A DNA stretch of 33,577 bases from Pigoraptor chileana (Eukaryota > Opisthokonta > Filasterea), in contig CALSCR010000481.1 in assembly GCA_943704495.1 (NCBI GenBank), positions 1 through 33,577 of the forward strand, in the 5' to 3' direction. Positions within the stretch are counted from its first letter, which is position 1. Every line of letters begins with the position of its first letter. A program made the translations under genes and the position numbers. The notes beneath the pieces are model-generated. The model saw nothing but the letters and a program-made list of their open reading frames with translations. It had not been told where the DNA came from and ran no database searches. Below are positions 1-10,255 of the stretch, one piece after another.

Positions 1-3000
1 ATATCGACCAAGCCCGATGTAAAAATGGCAGTGTCCGCGTCATTCTCGGTGAAGGTGATGGTGGCGCCGGCATCCACCATGACGGGCGGATCGTTCACGA
101 GCTGAATCGCAACCGACACGGTCCTCAAAGCGCTGTCGACGAGCCCGTCATTTACGCGTACAGTGATGATTCGAGTTGTGGTCGTCGGCTCGTCCTCTAG
201 ATTCATATACTCAATTGTCCGAAGAACCGTTTGATAAACGGATGAAGCGGCCACGCCCGAGATTACTAACACACCCGTGTTCGGATCGTAAGGAGTCACA
301 GTCAGCGACGCTGTCGTCACGGTAATATTTTCGAGGGCGTCAACGGCATTGGTCAAGATGAGAGTCATGGACGACAACGTATCTGAATCAACGTCGCCAA
401 CAAGTGCATTCGGCACGAGGACCGCAGATCCGGTGTCTTCGATGAAAGTAGCACTGGCACCAGTCCCTGCAGTGGCGCCGTTCAGATCGAGCGTTGGTGC
501 ATCATTCACGGCGGTGAACGGGATGGTAATCGTCGCCGGCAGGCCATCGAGTCCAAAGCTATCATATACCACGATTGTCACAGTCCTAGTAGCCGTCCCA
601 GGACGATCAGTATTCTGATTTTCGTAAGTCAATGTCTGGAGAACACCAATATAGTTGGCGATGGTGTCGTCTCCGGTAAGAGACAGACGCGCCGACGTCG
701 TTGAGGTGGTAACGAAAGTCTGTGAAATAGAGGTTCCCAAGACAACGGCGGCGAGTACTTCCTCGGCACCATCAGGCACAGGGGAGATCGTAACGTAAAC
801 CTTCGACAGGTGAGTATCATCGGAATCGCGGGCATCAAGGAGAGCAGCAATAAGCACAGCCCCATCACCTTCTGTGTAGCCGGTCGTGCTATCGATCGAT
901 GCGAAATCTCCCGTAACAGTTACGTCCGGAAGATCGTTTACGTAAACGATCGTAACAGTCGTCGACACTGTTACCGAAGAGAACGTGCCATCATACACAG
1001 TGAACGTGACCGACCTAGTGTCAGGACCTCCAGCAGGCTCATCGGCCAGATTGACATACGTCAAAGTCTTTAGAACAGTTGCGTATGCAGAAACGCTGGC
1101 GCTTCCGTCCAAAGTGAGCGTGTAGGTTGCAGAATTGTAAGAAACCGAGATGCCACCGCTTGCGACAGCATCGAGAATTTCATTGGATCCACCGTCGCGC
1201 CCAGCCAGAACGATCGTCGCATTGACCATGGGGAGACTTCCACTGTCGGCATCGGTGAGCGTAAGAGAGCTGGTTGCGAGGAGTACAGGCGTCGCAGAAT
1301 CCTCCGTGAAGTCTACAGTATTGTCCGCGCTGTTTGAGCCGTCAAGACGAAGAACGGGGGTCTTGTCGTTCACAGCAACGACGGTTAAAGTGCGATCGAC
1401 AGTGCCCGTTGAGTATGTCCCATCGCTAACGGCAAACGAGATAGTCCGTGAACCAATGACTGGCTCATCGACCGCATTGAAGTACTTGACCTTCCGCAGA
1501 AGACCTTGGTAAACAGAAACATCGTCATCACCAGTGATGGAAAGCGTCCTGGTACTGGTGGTATATACGACGGTGACCGTGCCGGGAACATCCCCAGCGG
1601 GGATTGAAAGCGTTTCCTGAGACGCATCAGCGGTCGCTGTCGAGATGATAACCGTCGCAGAGCTCATCTTAAACAACGGATTATAGTCTGCATCCGTAAG
1701 GATCAATGCCGAATCAATGACAACCGAGGAACTGTCTTCCGTCCACGTCACCGCACCCGCAGTAAGCGTAAGAGACGGAGAATTAATGTTAGCTACGCTC
1801 ACGGTAATCGTGGTCGATGCCACATCGCTGTTCAGCAAGCCGTCACTAACAACCACTGTGACAGAACGCGTCCCGGGAACGGGGAGAGGGTTCGTGTTCC
1901 GATACGTCACCGATGCAATGATCTCTTTGTATGTCGCAACAGTTGCCGTGCCGCTAATGACCATCGTCGTCGTCGAAGTCGCAGTGCCAGTAATCGCGAC
2001 CGTGAGCAACGCGTTCGTCGTCAGCGTTGTGTTGACCGCAAGAGTGTCGTCCGCGTAGGCTCCAACGCCAGACTCAGTTTTCTTATCTGCAAGAACAATG
2101 GTCACGCTCGAAAGTGTCGTATTATCTACATCCAGCAGGATAAACGTCCCGGTGTTGACGACGGCCTTAGCTGCGTCGCTCTGCTGGAAGGCAACCGAAA
2201 AAACAGTGCTAGGGTTTGACCCGGTGGTGGAAACGACGGGCTTGTCGTTCACAGCATCAACACCAATCTGGACCGTGGCGGTTGAAGTGCTGAAAGGCGC
2301 ATCCGTGGCGGCGCTCGTTGTGGATGCCCCTGTCTGGCCGCTCCCTTGACCATCGGTGGCATCCCACGCCTTGATAGTAAACTGTGCAGTCCCAAAGAAG
2401 TCGAGAGTGGGCAAGAAGCGTACACGGACGGTCGACAGCACTCGGAGCAGGATGGCCGACGAGGCCGACGGGGTGCCCATTGCCGTCCAGCTTGTACCAG
2501 AGTTAATAGAATACTGCCAGGTTCCATGTGTGTTGTCAGCGGCGATGATGGCGACTCCAAAGACGGCATCCCAATCAGCATCGGTGATGACGCCGGACAG
2601 ACCAGTGAGAAGCGACTGTCCAGTGTTTGCGCCAGACGTGATATCTTCGCTGATGGATGCAAGACTAACCGGTCCGGCGGTTGTGAGTACCGGCGGATCA
2701 TTCACCGAATTCACCGTGGTGGTAACCGTCGCCATCGCTGTGCTAAAGGCATCTGTAATGTCCAAATATCCTGATGCGTCCACAACGCCGCTAACTGAGC
2801 CAGTAGTTTGATCCCAGGCGACGAATACGAACGTCGCTGTTCCCCAATAATTGTCAGTAGGAACGAAGCGAACTTTCGCTGCTGTCGAAGGAATCAAAAG
2901 CGCACTTGAGAGGCTCGTGCTTGATAGGATATTCGACCACGCAATGCCGTCCAGAGAGTACATCCACTGGCCGTTGCTATTGTCCACACCGACAACCGAG

Positions 3001-6000
3001 ATGCCCTGTACCGCGCCAGCGTCAACGTCCGTAACCGTAGAAGCCAGCATGGTAGTGATATTATAGCCAGTATTTGACGCCAGAAGAATATCCTCGTCAA
3101 TGGCGGGCACAGTAAATGTGGTCTGAGACAAAACCGGCGAGTCATTCACGGCAATGACGGTGATGTTGCGGGACACCAATACGCTCCGGGCACCGCTTTG
3201 GTCACGGACTTGAAGCGTAATGCGGCGCTGAGTGACAGTGTTGGGCGCCTGCGATTGCGTCACGTAGCGCACCGTCCGAAGTTGGTCAACGAAGTCAGAA
3301 GGTACAGCAAAGCCCACAATGGAAATCGACTTAGTCCCATTTGTTTCAAGAAAATCAAACGCATCGTTATCGTCGATAAACAGAAGCTCGTCAGCGCTAT
3401 CAAGGGGGTTGACGATGGTGATTATGGCGGTCGACATGTAAGTGCTGTCGGTATCCGTCACCGTCAAATCCGCCCCGAAGAGATACGTAGGAATGGTGTC
3501 TTCGGTGTAGGTGAAAATATTAGCATTGACAGACACAATTGGTGCGTCATTGACCAGCTGAATAGTAATCGACGCCACCGCATACGCGCTCCAATCGAGA
3601 GCGTCAAATGCGCGAATGCGAACAGAGCGAGTTGTGGACGTCGGTTCGTCAGATGGATTGTTGTACCTCAGTGTTCGCAGCATTGTCTGGTAATCAGCGA
3701 CGGTACCGTTGCCTGTGATGCGCAAAATATACGAGCTATAGGTCGATGTGAAACCAGCCGTTGTCGTAACCAACAGAATCTCGTTCGCGCCGTCAAAAGG
3801 ATTTGTAATTTCCGCAGTTGCCTCGGAAATAAGTGGACCATCGATATCAGTCAAGGTAAGTGCAGCAGAGCCAACGATCGCAATGGAACCGCTTTCCTCG
3901 CGAAAGGTCGACGAAAACCCGGTGCCGCTCGTCGCCCCGTTAAGATCGAGAATGGGAGCATCATTCACGCCGTTGATATTGACGGAAGATTGCACCGAGG
4001 TGCTCGCAACAGTCCCATCGTTCACAACAAAAGTTACCGTTCGAACGCCACTCGTTGGATTGCCTGGCGATCCGAGGCTATTCCGATACCGGACAGTCTT
4101 CAAAACAGTAGCATAGGCAGCCTTCGTGGCACTTCCGGTAAGCGACAGTGTATACGTTCCCGCATTGAACGAGACCGAAATGCCACCGCTCGCAGTCGCT
4201 GTGAGAGACTCGGCTGATCCGTCAGGATGATTCGTCAAAACAACTGTCGCACTGGCCATGTTAGCGTTGTCAGAATCAATAACCGCCAGGTTGGTCGATA
4301 CGATAACGACAAAGCCAGAAGCTTCCGGGTAGGAAAGCGCATAATTCGGACCCGCGACGCTGTCTAGAGTTAGCTCCGGAGGATCGTTCACGTACGAAAT
4401 CGTGACCGTCGTGGAAACGCCAGAAGAGGACTGGGCACCATCAAACACAGTGAATGTAACGGTGCGGCTGCCAGGTGTCGCGGGCTCGTCCGCGGTATTC
4501 ACATACGTGACGGAATGCAGCACGGAAGCGTACTGAGCAAGCGTCGCGCTCCCTGTGAGAGTGAGCGTATACATGGCTGCGTTGTAGCTAGAAGTGATTC
4601 CGGAGGCATCAGTAGCTGCCAGGACCTCATCAGGAGTATCGGCTCCGTTAGCTATAACAACGGAAGCACTGGTAATCGTCGTCGCGCCGGCGTCAGCATC
4701 CGTAATCGAAACAACACCAGCAACGGACACAGGCGTCCCCGAATCTTCGGTAAAGCTGACCGCAAAGTTGGAATTAGCGCCATCGAGCTTCATTACGGGA
4801 GCCTTGTCGTTCACCGCTGTAATTGTCACAGTTCGCGTTGCAGAATTTGAGATCAACAGGCCGTCTCCTACGGCGAACGAGATCACGCGGTTAGTCAGGG
4901 CTGGCTCGTCCACCCCGTTAATGTAGGTAACAGTGCGGAGAACCTGCTGATAATGAGCCACAGTGTCGTCACCCTTGAGCGACAGAACACCCGATGCGTA
5001 CGAGGCGACAATGTTGGTGCCAGTAACGGTCGCTGCGAGAGTTTCGTGTGCAATATCGGCAGTGACGCTCGAGATCGTCACATTTGCGTCACTCATGAAG
5101 AACCTCACGTTATCGTCGGCGTCCGTGACAGTAAGTGTGCTGTCAATAACAATCGCCGACCCATCTTCGGTCCAAGCGACCGTTCCTGCTGTTGCAGCCA
5201 CCACGGGCGCATTATCATTGATGAGAGTAATCGTCACGGAGGACTGGACGCTGTTACTGTCGAGCGCACCGTCGTTCACTTTGATGGTTACCGTGCGAGT
5301 TCCAAAAGTCGGCTCGGAAGCCGCGTTGCTATACGTCACCGAGTCAAGAACGGCATCAAACTCTGCCTTCGTAAGCGCAGTCGATGAAGCCGTCACAACA
5401 AGAGTGTGCGAACCGCTGACCCTGGAGCTGGCCACCGAGATATCCGCAACATTCTCGTCGACATCAACCACTTCGTCACTTCCATCCAAGATCCCAGAGA
5501 GAACGATCGTCGCGCTAACCAGCGAAACAGTGTCGACGTCCGTAACAGAAGTTGACGCAAACACGAGCGCAGCGCTTCCCGCCTCAACAAATGCAGGGGT
5601 CAACGCGGAGGACGCGACCACCGGTGCATCGTTCACAGCGGTGACTGTCACAGATGCAGACCACGAGCCCACGCTGTAAGCAGAAATCGAGGAGTCACTG
5701 ACGACTGCTCCAGTGGAGAGACCATCAGTTTGATCCCACGCAACAAACGCGAAGGTAGCGGTGCCAAAGAAATTAAGCGCCGGAAGGAAGCGAACCTTCG
5801 TGTTGACCGAGAGTGTGAGAGCGATCCCGTCCCCGGATGGTGTCAGATTTGACCATGACGAGCCAGAATTCGTGCTGTACTGCCACTGACCGTTGGAATT
5901 GTCCGCAGAGGTAACGGCAATGCCAAGCAAAGGGTTTGCGTCGGGATCCGCTATTTGCGGCGAAATTGACGCGTAGATTGACGTGCCAGCATTGGACGCG

Positions 6001-9000
6001 GAAGCAATGTCCTCGGCGATCGTATCGATGGCGACGGGAGTTCCTGGATCCGTCAAGACGGGACTATCATTTGAGTTGGTCACTGTCACAGAAACCGTAA
6101 AATCGTTGCTAGATGCGCCGCCGGTGTCCCTAGTGTTCACAACGAAAGTGCGCACAAAGGAAACGTCCGGGGCATTGTCAGCATTGACGTAGCGAATCGA
6201 CTTGATCAGGATGTTGGCATTGGCAAGCGAGAGTGACGTGCCGGTAATCGTGAACGTCTTGCTATTGCCGCTGACAGAGCTCGTCAACGACATGCCTTGA
6301 AGAGAAGTCACGGTAATCGTATCTCCAGCGCCAACGGCGAGATCGGCGTAGTTGGTAAAAGTCACATTCACAAGATCCACATTGGTAGCATCAGCATCGG
6401 TGAGAGCGATATTGGACGGGAGAAGGACCGCATACCCATCGTCTTCAGCAAACGCAATGGAAAACACAACGGTGGTGTCGCTGCGCTGAAGGACGGCCGC
6501 ATCGTTCACCAGAGCAATTGACACAGTTGCCGTGCGGGCCACGCTGCTTGCAGTACCGTCACTTGCAACCACAGTGATGCTCCGGCTGGTCGACGAGGGC
6601 TCATCGGCCGAGTTACCGTAGACAAGAGTCCTGAGGACAAGCTGGTAGTTCGCCACGGTATCAGAGCCGCTGAGATACAAGACACCCGTTGTCGAGTTGT
6701 AGGCCGTGGCGGTTATCGAAGTGCCTGTCACCGTCGCGTGCAGATACTCTTCACTTCCGTCAAGTATGTTCGTAATTGTAATCGTCGCGCTAGCAAGATT
6801 GGTGCTATCCACGTCAACAACTGTCAACGCGCCTGCATCGACCATGGCAACATCTGCACCTTCCTCTGTGAACATGGCCGCAAATCCAGTACCAGCCGTA
6901 GCGCCATTCAAATCAACAACCGGAGGGTCGCCGATCGCGATAAGCGTAAGAACTGAAGAACGAGCAACTGACGATGCGCCCTCTACGTCCGTGATCGTAA
7001 AGCTCACAGTGCGCGTGGCAGTCGACGGATTACCGGGGTTGGCGAGAGAGTTTTGGTACTTCGTCGTGCGGAGTACTGTTTGATACACAGACAATGTTTT
7101 GGTGCCAGTAAGAACCAGAGTCCTTGTGCTGCTATTGTAAGACGCGACGATGCCCGACGCGGCAACGTCAACTTCCAGCGACTCGGCAATGTCATCCGGG
7201 GTAACATCGAGGACCACCGTGGCCTCACTTATGCTTGTGCTGTCACTGTCAGAAATCTGAAGAAAGCCCGTGGCGACGATTGCCTTGGCGCCGTCACCCT
7301 CCGTATACGTAACGGCGTAATCGGGCCCAGCGGCACTATTGAGCGTGAGCACTGGTGCGTCATTCACGTATTCGATCGAAACAATCGCGCGCGCTCCAGA
7401 ATCGACAGTACTGGAAGCAAGCCCGTCGTTGATGACAAACTGGACCGTGCGCGCCGCAGATGAAGGCTCGTTTGCAGCGTTCTTGTAAGTTACTGTCTTC
7501 AGCACGGTTTCCCATGACGACTTTGGCTGAGCGGAGACAGCGGAGAGCGTCAGAGTGTGCGTGCTCGTGCTATACGACGACGTGATCGAAAGCGAGTCCG
7601 TTGCGGCAAGAATCTCGCTGGCGCCATCAAGTGGATTTTCAATAGTGACAGTAGCAGAAGAAAAGGTCGCGTTATCAGCGTCCGTGATGAGGAGGTCGTT
7701 GGTTGCGAGAACCACCGGTGAGTTGGAATCCTCGACGTAAACGCTGTCGACAGAAGTCGACGAAGTGCCGTTCAGATTGATGACGGGCGCGTCATTGACC
7801 ATGAAAATGACAACAGTCGCTGTTGCGACACTTGACGCAAAGGACCCGTCGTTGACAGAGAACGTGATGAGGCGCGAGGGTGTCTGCGTCGGTTCATCCA
7901 CCGTGTTAATGTATGTAATCGTTTTGAGCATTGTCTCATACGTGGCGATGGAAATAGATCCCGCCGACGCAAGCGACAAGGTGAACGAACCCGCATTATA
8001 CGAGCAGGTGATCCCGTTAGAGCTAGTGCAGCTCAGCGTCTCGCTTCCAGTATCCTGAGCGTTCGAGATGATGACGGTCGCCGAAGAAATATACGTTGTT
8101 CCTACGTCAGCGTCCGTGATGGCAAGCGAGGATGACGCAAGAACAACCGCCGACCCGCCTTCGCTGAACGCAGTCGCGTAATTTAGATTAGTGCCGTCCA
8201 ATTTCAAGACCGGCGTTTTGTCATTGACCGGTGTGATGCTGATGGCGGCGGACACCGCGTCCGACGTTAATGTCCCATCATTGAGAACAAACCTGATGGA
8301 CCGCGCGGTCAGATCAGGCTCGTCGGCGGTGTTGCGATACGCAACAGACCGCAGTACGGCCTGATACGCTGCCACTGTCGCTGAACCCGTGATGGTGAGG
8401 GCAGCACTCGAGTACGCTGACGTCAGACTGTATGTTGCCAATAAGGACGAGTCGGCGAGGCTCAGCGTCTCGTTGGCGACGTCGCCCGTGACAGTCACAA
8501 TTGTCACTGTTGCGCTCGACATGGAAAATTGGCTGTTGAGATCCGCGTCCGAAACAACGAGCGTCGAGTCCACAACAGCAGCAGAGCCTTGCTCCGTGAA
8601 AGCGGACAGCACTCCGCTCAACGTGATGACTGGCTTGTTGTCATTCACGAGCGTCACGGTTAAAGTTGAAACGGCAGCACTACCAACGTTACTGTCTTTG
8701 TCGGTACACCAAACTTGAATCCGCCGAGTTCCAGGGGTGGGCTCGTCCTTGTTATTGGCGTATTTCAGCGACTTAATAGCAGTCGCATATCCACTGAGAA
8801 GAGAGGTAGACTTTCCGAACAAAATCACGGTGTAATACTTGAAGTCCACGTCATCAACGTCAGAGTCGACCGTCATCTTGGCACTTGACATTGTGTTGAA
8901 GTTCACCTGTATCTCCTCATCGGCTCCATCAGGAAGAGGGTCATCGTCGACGGCGGCAATGAGCTTCACATAGCACGCATACAGTGGGTTGAGCGTGGCA

Positions 9001-9221
9001 GAGTCCGAGATATCAGCATCTGTCACGGAAACTGTTCCAGATGTTATTGCGACTGGAACCACTGTGTTGGCCGTTTCGGCAAACGACGCGGTTCCGTCGA
9101 TGCCACCGGTCGACGTGTTCAGATCAACGACTGGAGCAGCAGCATCCACCGCAACGACAGCGGCAAGGCACACAAAGAGAAACAGGCGCCAAGACATGGC
9201 CATGCGAAACGACCGCGCCAT
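1..9221 (-). CDS. Giant secreted adhesin-like protein with cadherin-like tandem repeats (C-terminus outside the window)
   Basis: One frame stays open from the first Met at 9221 to the left edge, over 3,070 residues with no intron. An in-frame stop lies just upstream of 9221; further Mets at 9203 and 9197 are alternative starts. The N-terminus has a basic start and a hydrophobic core (SWRLFLFVCLAAVVAV), a typical signal peptide. The rest is beta-rich, Thr/Ser/Val-heavy repeats of about 135-150 residues. Each ends in a V-N-D-x-P linker and carries D-A-D near the start, Y-x-N-x-x-D-E-P in the middle and F-x-V-N-D-G near the end, a layout like calcium-binding cadherin-like repeats of large adhesins. 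I count 21 complete units plus one partial: 18 of a main type and 3 of a second, Trp-containing type. A cell-surface or extracellular matrix role is inferred. No membrane anchor is visible because the C-terminus is missing. The exact domain family is not identified. Confidence 0.93.
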   Translation of the reverse strand, partial: MARSFRMAMSWRLFLFVCLAAVVAVDAAAPVVDLNTSTGGIDGTASFAETANTVVPVAITSGTVSVTDADISDSATLNPLYACYVKLIAAVDDDPLPDGADEEIQVNFNTMSSAKMTVDSDVDDVDFKYYTVILFGKSTSLLSGYATAIKSLKYANNKDEPTPGTRRIQVWCTDKDSNVGSAAVSTLTVTLVNDNKPVITLSGVLSAFTEQGSAAVVDSTLVVSDADLNSQFSMSSATVTIVTVTGDVANETLSLADSSLLATYSLTSAYSSAALTITGSATVAAYQAVLRSVAYRNTADEPDLTARSIRFVLNDGTLTSDAVSAAISITPVNDKTPVLKLDGTNLNYATAFSEGGSAVVLASSSLAITDADVGTTYISSATVIISNAQDTGSETLSCTSSNGITCSYNAGSFTLSLASAGSISIATYETMLKTITYINTVDEPTQTPSRLITFSVNDGSFASSVATATVVIFMVNDAPVINLNGTSSTSVDSVYVEDSNSPVVLATNDLLITDADNATFSSATVTIENPLDGASEILAATDSLSITSSYSTSTHTLTLSAVSAQPKSSWETVLKTVTYKNAANEPSSAARTVQFVINDGLASSTVDSGARAIVSIEYVNDAPVLTLNSAAGPDYAVTYTEGDGAKAIVATGFLQISDSDSTSISEATVVLDVTPDDIAESLEVDVAASGIVASYNSSTRTLVLTGTKTLSVYQTVLRTTKYQNSLANPGNPSTATRTVSFTITDVEGASSVARSSVLTLIAIGDPPVVDLNGATAGTGFAAMFTEEGADVAMVDAGALTVVDVDSTNLASATITITNILDGSEEYLHATVTGTSITATAYNSTTGVLYLSGSDTVANYQLVLRTLVYGNSADEPSSTSRSITVVASDGTASSVARTATVSIALVNDAAVLQRSDTTVVFSIAFAEDDGYAVLLPSNIALTDADATNVDLVNVTFTNYADLAVGAGDTITVTSLQGMSLTSSVSGNSKTFTITGTSLSLANANILIKSIRYVNADNAPDVSFVRTFVVNTRDTGGASSNDFTVSVTVTNSNDSPVLTDPGTPVAIDTIAEDIASASNAGTSIYASISPQIADPDANPLLGIAVTSADNSNGQWQYSTNSGSSWSNLTPSGDGIALTLSVNTKVRFLPALNFFGTATFAFVAWDQTDGLSTGAVVSDSSISAYSVGSWSASVTVTAVNDAPVVASSALTPAFVEAGSAALVFASTSVTDVDTVSLVSATIVLSGILDGSDEVVDVDENVADISVASSRVSGSHTLVVTASSTALTKAEFDAVLDSVTYSNAASEPTFGTRTVTIKVNDGALDSNSVQSSVTITLINDNAPVVAATAGTVAWTEDGSAIVIDSTLTVTDADDNVRFFMSDANVTISSVTADIAHETLAATVTGTNIVASYASGVLSLKGDDTVAHYQQVLRTVTYINGVDEPALTNRVISFAVGDGLLISNSATRTVTITAVNDKAPVMKLDGANSNFAVSFTEDSGTPVSVAGVVSITDADAGATTITSASVVIANGADTPDEVLAATDASGITSSYNAAMYTLTLTGSATLAQYASVLHSVTYVNTADEPATPGSRTVTFTVFDGAQSSSGVSTTVTISYVNDPPELTLDSVAGPNYALSYPEASGFVVIVSTNLAVIDSDNANMASATVVLTNHPDGSAESLTATASGGISVSFNAGTYTLSLTGSATKAAYATVLKTVRYRNSLGSPGNPTSGVRTVTFVVNDGTVASTSVQSSVNINGVNDAPILDLNGATSGTGFSSTFREESGSIAIVGSAALTLTDIDGPLISEATAEITNPFDGANEILLVTTTAGFTSTYSSYILRITGNGTVADYQTMLRTLRYNNPSDEPTSTTRSVRIRAFDALDWSAYAVASITIQLVNDAPIVSVNANIFTYTEDTIPTYLFGADLTVTDTDSTYMSTAIITIVNPLDSADELLFIDDNDAFDFLETNGTKSISIVGFAVPSDFVDQLRTVRYVTQSQAPNTVTQRRITLQVRDQSGARSVLVSRNITVIAVNDSPVLSQTTFTVPAIDEDILLASNTGYNITTMLASTVTDVDAGAVQGISVVGVDNSNGQWMYSLDGIAWSNILSSTSLSSALLIPSTAAKVRFVPTDNYWGTATFVFVAWDQTTGSVSGVVDASGYLDITDAFSTAMATVTTTVNSVNDPPVLTTAGPVSLASISEDITSGANTGQSLLTGLSGVITDADWDAVFGVAIIAADNTHGTWQYSINSGTSWTAMGTPSASSAILLRVLSTVRVRFLPTLDFFGTAQFTIKAWDATDGQGSGQTGASTTSAATDAPFSTSTATVQIGVDAVNDKPVVSTTGSNPSTVFSVAFQQSDAAKAVVNTGTFILLDVDNTTLSSVTIVLADKKTESGVGAYADDTLAVNTTLTTNALLTVAITGTATSTTTMVISGTATVATYKEIIASVTYRNTNPLPVPGTRSVTVVVSDGLLNSDVASTTITVSVANINSPSLTLTAGAVTWTEDSSSVVIDSALILTDADYNPLFKMSSATVIISTATADASQETLSIPAGDVPGTVTVVYTTSTRTLSITGDDDVSVYQGLLRKVKYFNAVDEPVIGSRTISFAVSDGTYSTGTVDRTLTVVAVNDKTPVLRLDGSNSADNTVDFTEDSATPVLLATSSLTLTDADSGSLPMVNATIVLAGRDGGSNEILDAVASGGISVSYNSATYTLTLDGSASVSAYATVLKTLTYVNLADEPAGGPDTRSVTFTVYDGTFSSVTVSTTVTIVYVNDLPDVTVTGDFASIDSTTGYTEGDGAVLIAALLDARDSDDTHLSKVYVTISPVPDGAEEVLAAVVLGTSISQTFVTTSTTSARLSLTGDDTIANYIGVLQTLTYENQNTDRPGTATRTVTIVVYDSFGLDGLPATITIPFTAVNDAPTLDLNGATAGTGASATFIEDTGSAVLVPNALVGDVDSDTLSSMTLILTNAVDALENITVTTASLTVTPYDPNTGVLVISGVAASSVYQTVLRTIEYMNLEDEPTTTTRIITVRVNDGLVDSALRTVSVAIQLVNDPPVMVDAGATITFTENDADTAIFTSGLVD
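2246..2699 (-). repeat. Trp-type adhesin repeat, copy 3
   Basis: This unit carries D-N-T-H-G-T-W-Q-Y-S, V-R-F-L-P and I-K-A-W-D-A-T-D-G. It is directly downstream, in protein order, of copy 2. Confidence 0.7.
2699..3146 (-). repeat. Trp-type adhesin repeat, copy 2
   Basis: This unit carries D-N-S-N-G-Q-W-M-Y-S, V-R-F-V-P and F-V-A-W-D-Q-T-T-G, matching copy 1. It sits next to copy 3, unlike the single copy in block I. Confidence 0.7.
5223..8648 (-). repeat. Adhesin higher-order block I (eight repeat units)
   Basis: This block runs from the V-N-D-N-K-P linker at 8648 to the I-N-D-N-A-P linker at 5222. Its units are, in order: one with F-S-M-S-S-A and E-T-L, one starting K-L-D-G-T-N, an extra unit, one with A-G-P-D-Y-A and G-N-P-S, one starting D-L-N-G-A-T-A-G-T-G-F, a divergent unit, a Trp-type unit, and a last main-type unit. 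The same kinds recur in the same order in block II. The length is 3,426 nt (1,142 codons). Confidence 0.75.
5628..6071 (-). repeat. Trp-type adhesin repeat, copy 1
   Basis: This unit differs from the main repeats. It has an E-D-I near its start, D-N-S-N-G-Q-W-Q-Y-S in the middle, V-R-F-L-P and then F-V-A-W-D-Q-T-D-G towards the end. The same pattern occurs in two other units of this protein. Similar units are known from large bacterial and protist adhesins, by recollection of the pattern only. Confidence 0.7.
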
Positions 9222-9595
9222 ATCTGCGCACAATCAAGGGACGAAACCCGAGAAGGGTAGAAGACCAGCCCCGACACTGAGAGAAGCGCGGGGCGCCAAA
9301 GAGAATTCGCGAGATGAAAGAAATGAGTCTCGCCACAAATACAAATACTAGAAGGAAAATACACAATATCACTAATACAAGGTATATACAAAAGCCGTAA
9401 GATTGCGTTGAATCGTTGTGCGTAAGGTGATTTATTCGGAGAGATTATTCATGCATATGTTGCAGCCCGTCCACACGCAAAAATCGCCCGCAGTATGTGT
9501 GCGCGCGTCTCGCAGTGCATCTGCACGCGGCGTGCGCGTGTGCGTGTGGGTGGTGTGGATGAGCGAGCATGTGTTCTCCGAGTGGATGTGCGATG

Positions 9596-9626
<31 letters not shown>

Positions 9627-10255
9627 ACGGTGTGAATGCGTGCGGTTTGGGATCGTTGCAAGCGACCCCGCGCTTTTCCGTACCTAGGGTGCCCCATAAT
9701 TATTTCAGCCACACCATTATCATACATTTTCCATAGCTAACAAAATATTATTTTGGTTCGCAAAATTCGTGTTCTATTTTCATTTTTCGATTTTGGCGGT
9801 CAATGATGATTTACTATGAAAACACACGATCAATCGAAGTATAAATTGAGCAACTGGCGAATTTTCAATAAAAACCGCTTACAGTGGCAAATCATCTGAT
9901 GGCGCCACCATTTCTGGCCAATACTCCGATTGGGAAATGGTCACAAAGGGTTCAAAAGTGCGGATCCTTCAATATAGTTCCTCCGGCCAGACCACGGACT
10001 CCGGAACTCGTTGCCATGGTATGACCAAAGGCAGACGTGCGTCACGGCGTCACCCCTGTTTCGGCGCATCTGCCACCCCGGAGGACCGGAGTTATTCGGA
10101 CTTTACTCTGAGGATTTACTCTATGTGTGGGTGCGTGCGGGCGTTGGGGGTGATAGGCAACTCATGAACTGTTGAAAAGATTGGCGTTCAATACTAAAGG
10201 TCACTTATTTCATCGGAGTTTTTTTTCTTTCTTGGAGCAAAATAATCCTTTAAAA
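9222..10255. other. Divergent intergenic region between adhesin and ATP synthase epsilon genes
   Basis: About 1 kb lies between two start codons pointing away from each other, so it should hold both promoters. I see a GT microsatellite (9594-9626), a TATA-like TGTATATACC on the minus strand at 9381-9390 about 165 nt before the adhesin start, and AT-rich sequence around 9720-9880. No convincing coding exon was found. Confidence 0.6.
9594..9626. repeat. GT/CA dinucleotide microsatellite
   Basis: An imperfect GT run contains an uninterrupted (GT)12 core at 9603-9626. It lies within a longer GT- and CG-rich stretch (about 9480-9640) upstream of the adhesin gene. Confidence 0.95.

Larger units (their letters stand above)
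1794..5222 (-). repeat. Adhesin higher-order block II (eight repeat units)
   Basis: This block is the counterpart of block I, 3,429 nt long. It starts with a unit carrying F-F-M-S-D-A and E-T-L, then K-L-D-G-A-N, then A-G-P-N-Y-A with G-N-P-T, then D-L-N-G-A-T-S-G-T-G-F, a divergent unit, two Trp-type units and a main-type unit. Compared with block I it lacks the extra unit after K-L-D-G and has one more Trp-type unit, so both have eight units. A third, incomplete block begins at 1793 with F-K-M-S-S-A and then R-L-D-G-S-N. Confidence 0.75.

Noticed and set aside
3198-4217. A 339-codon plus-strand frame and many other plus-strand frames within 1-9200
   Set aside because: They lie antisense to the single 9.2 kb minus-strand frame, have Arg/Ser/Asn-rich composition typical of reading Thr/Ser/Val repeats backwards, and show no domain.
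9480-9640. Coding potential in the GT/CG-rich tract
   Set aside because: The frames there are Cys/Val or His/Thr dipeptide runs produced by the microsatellite.
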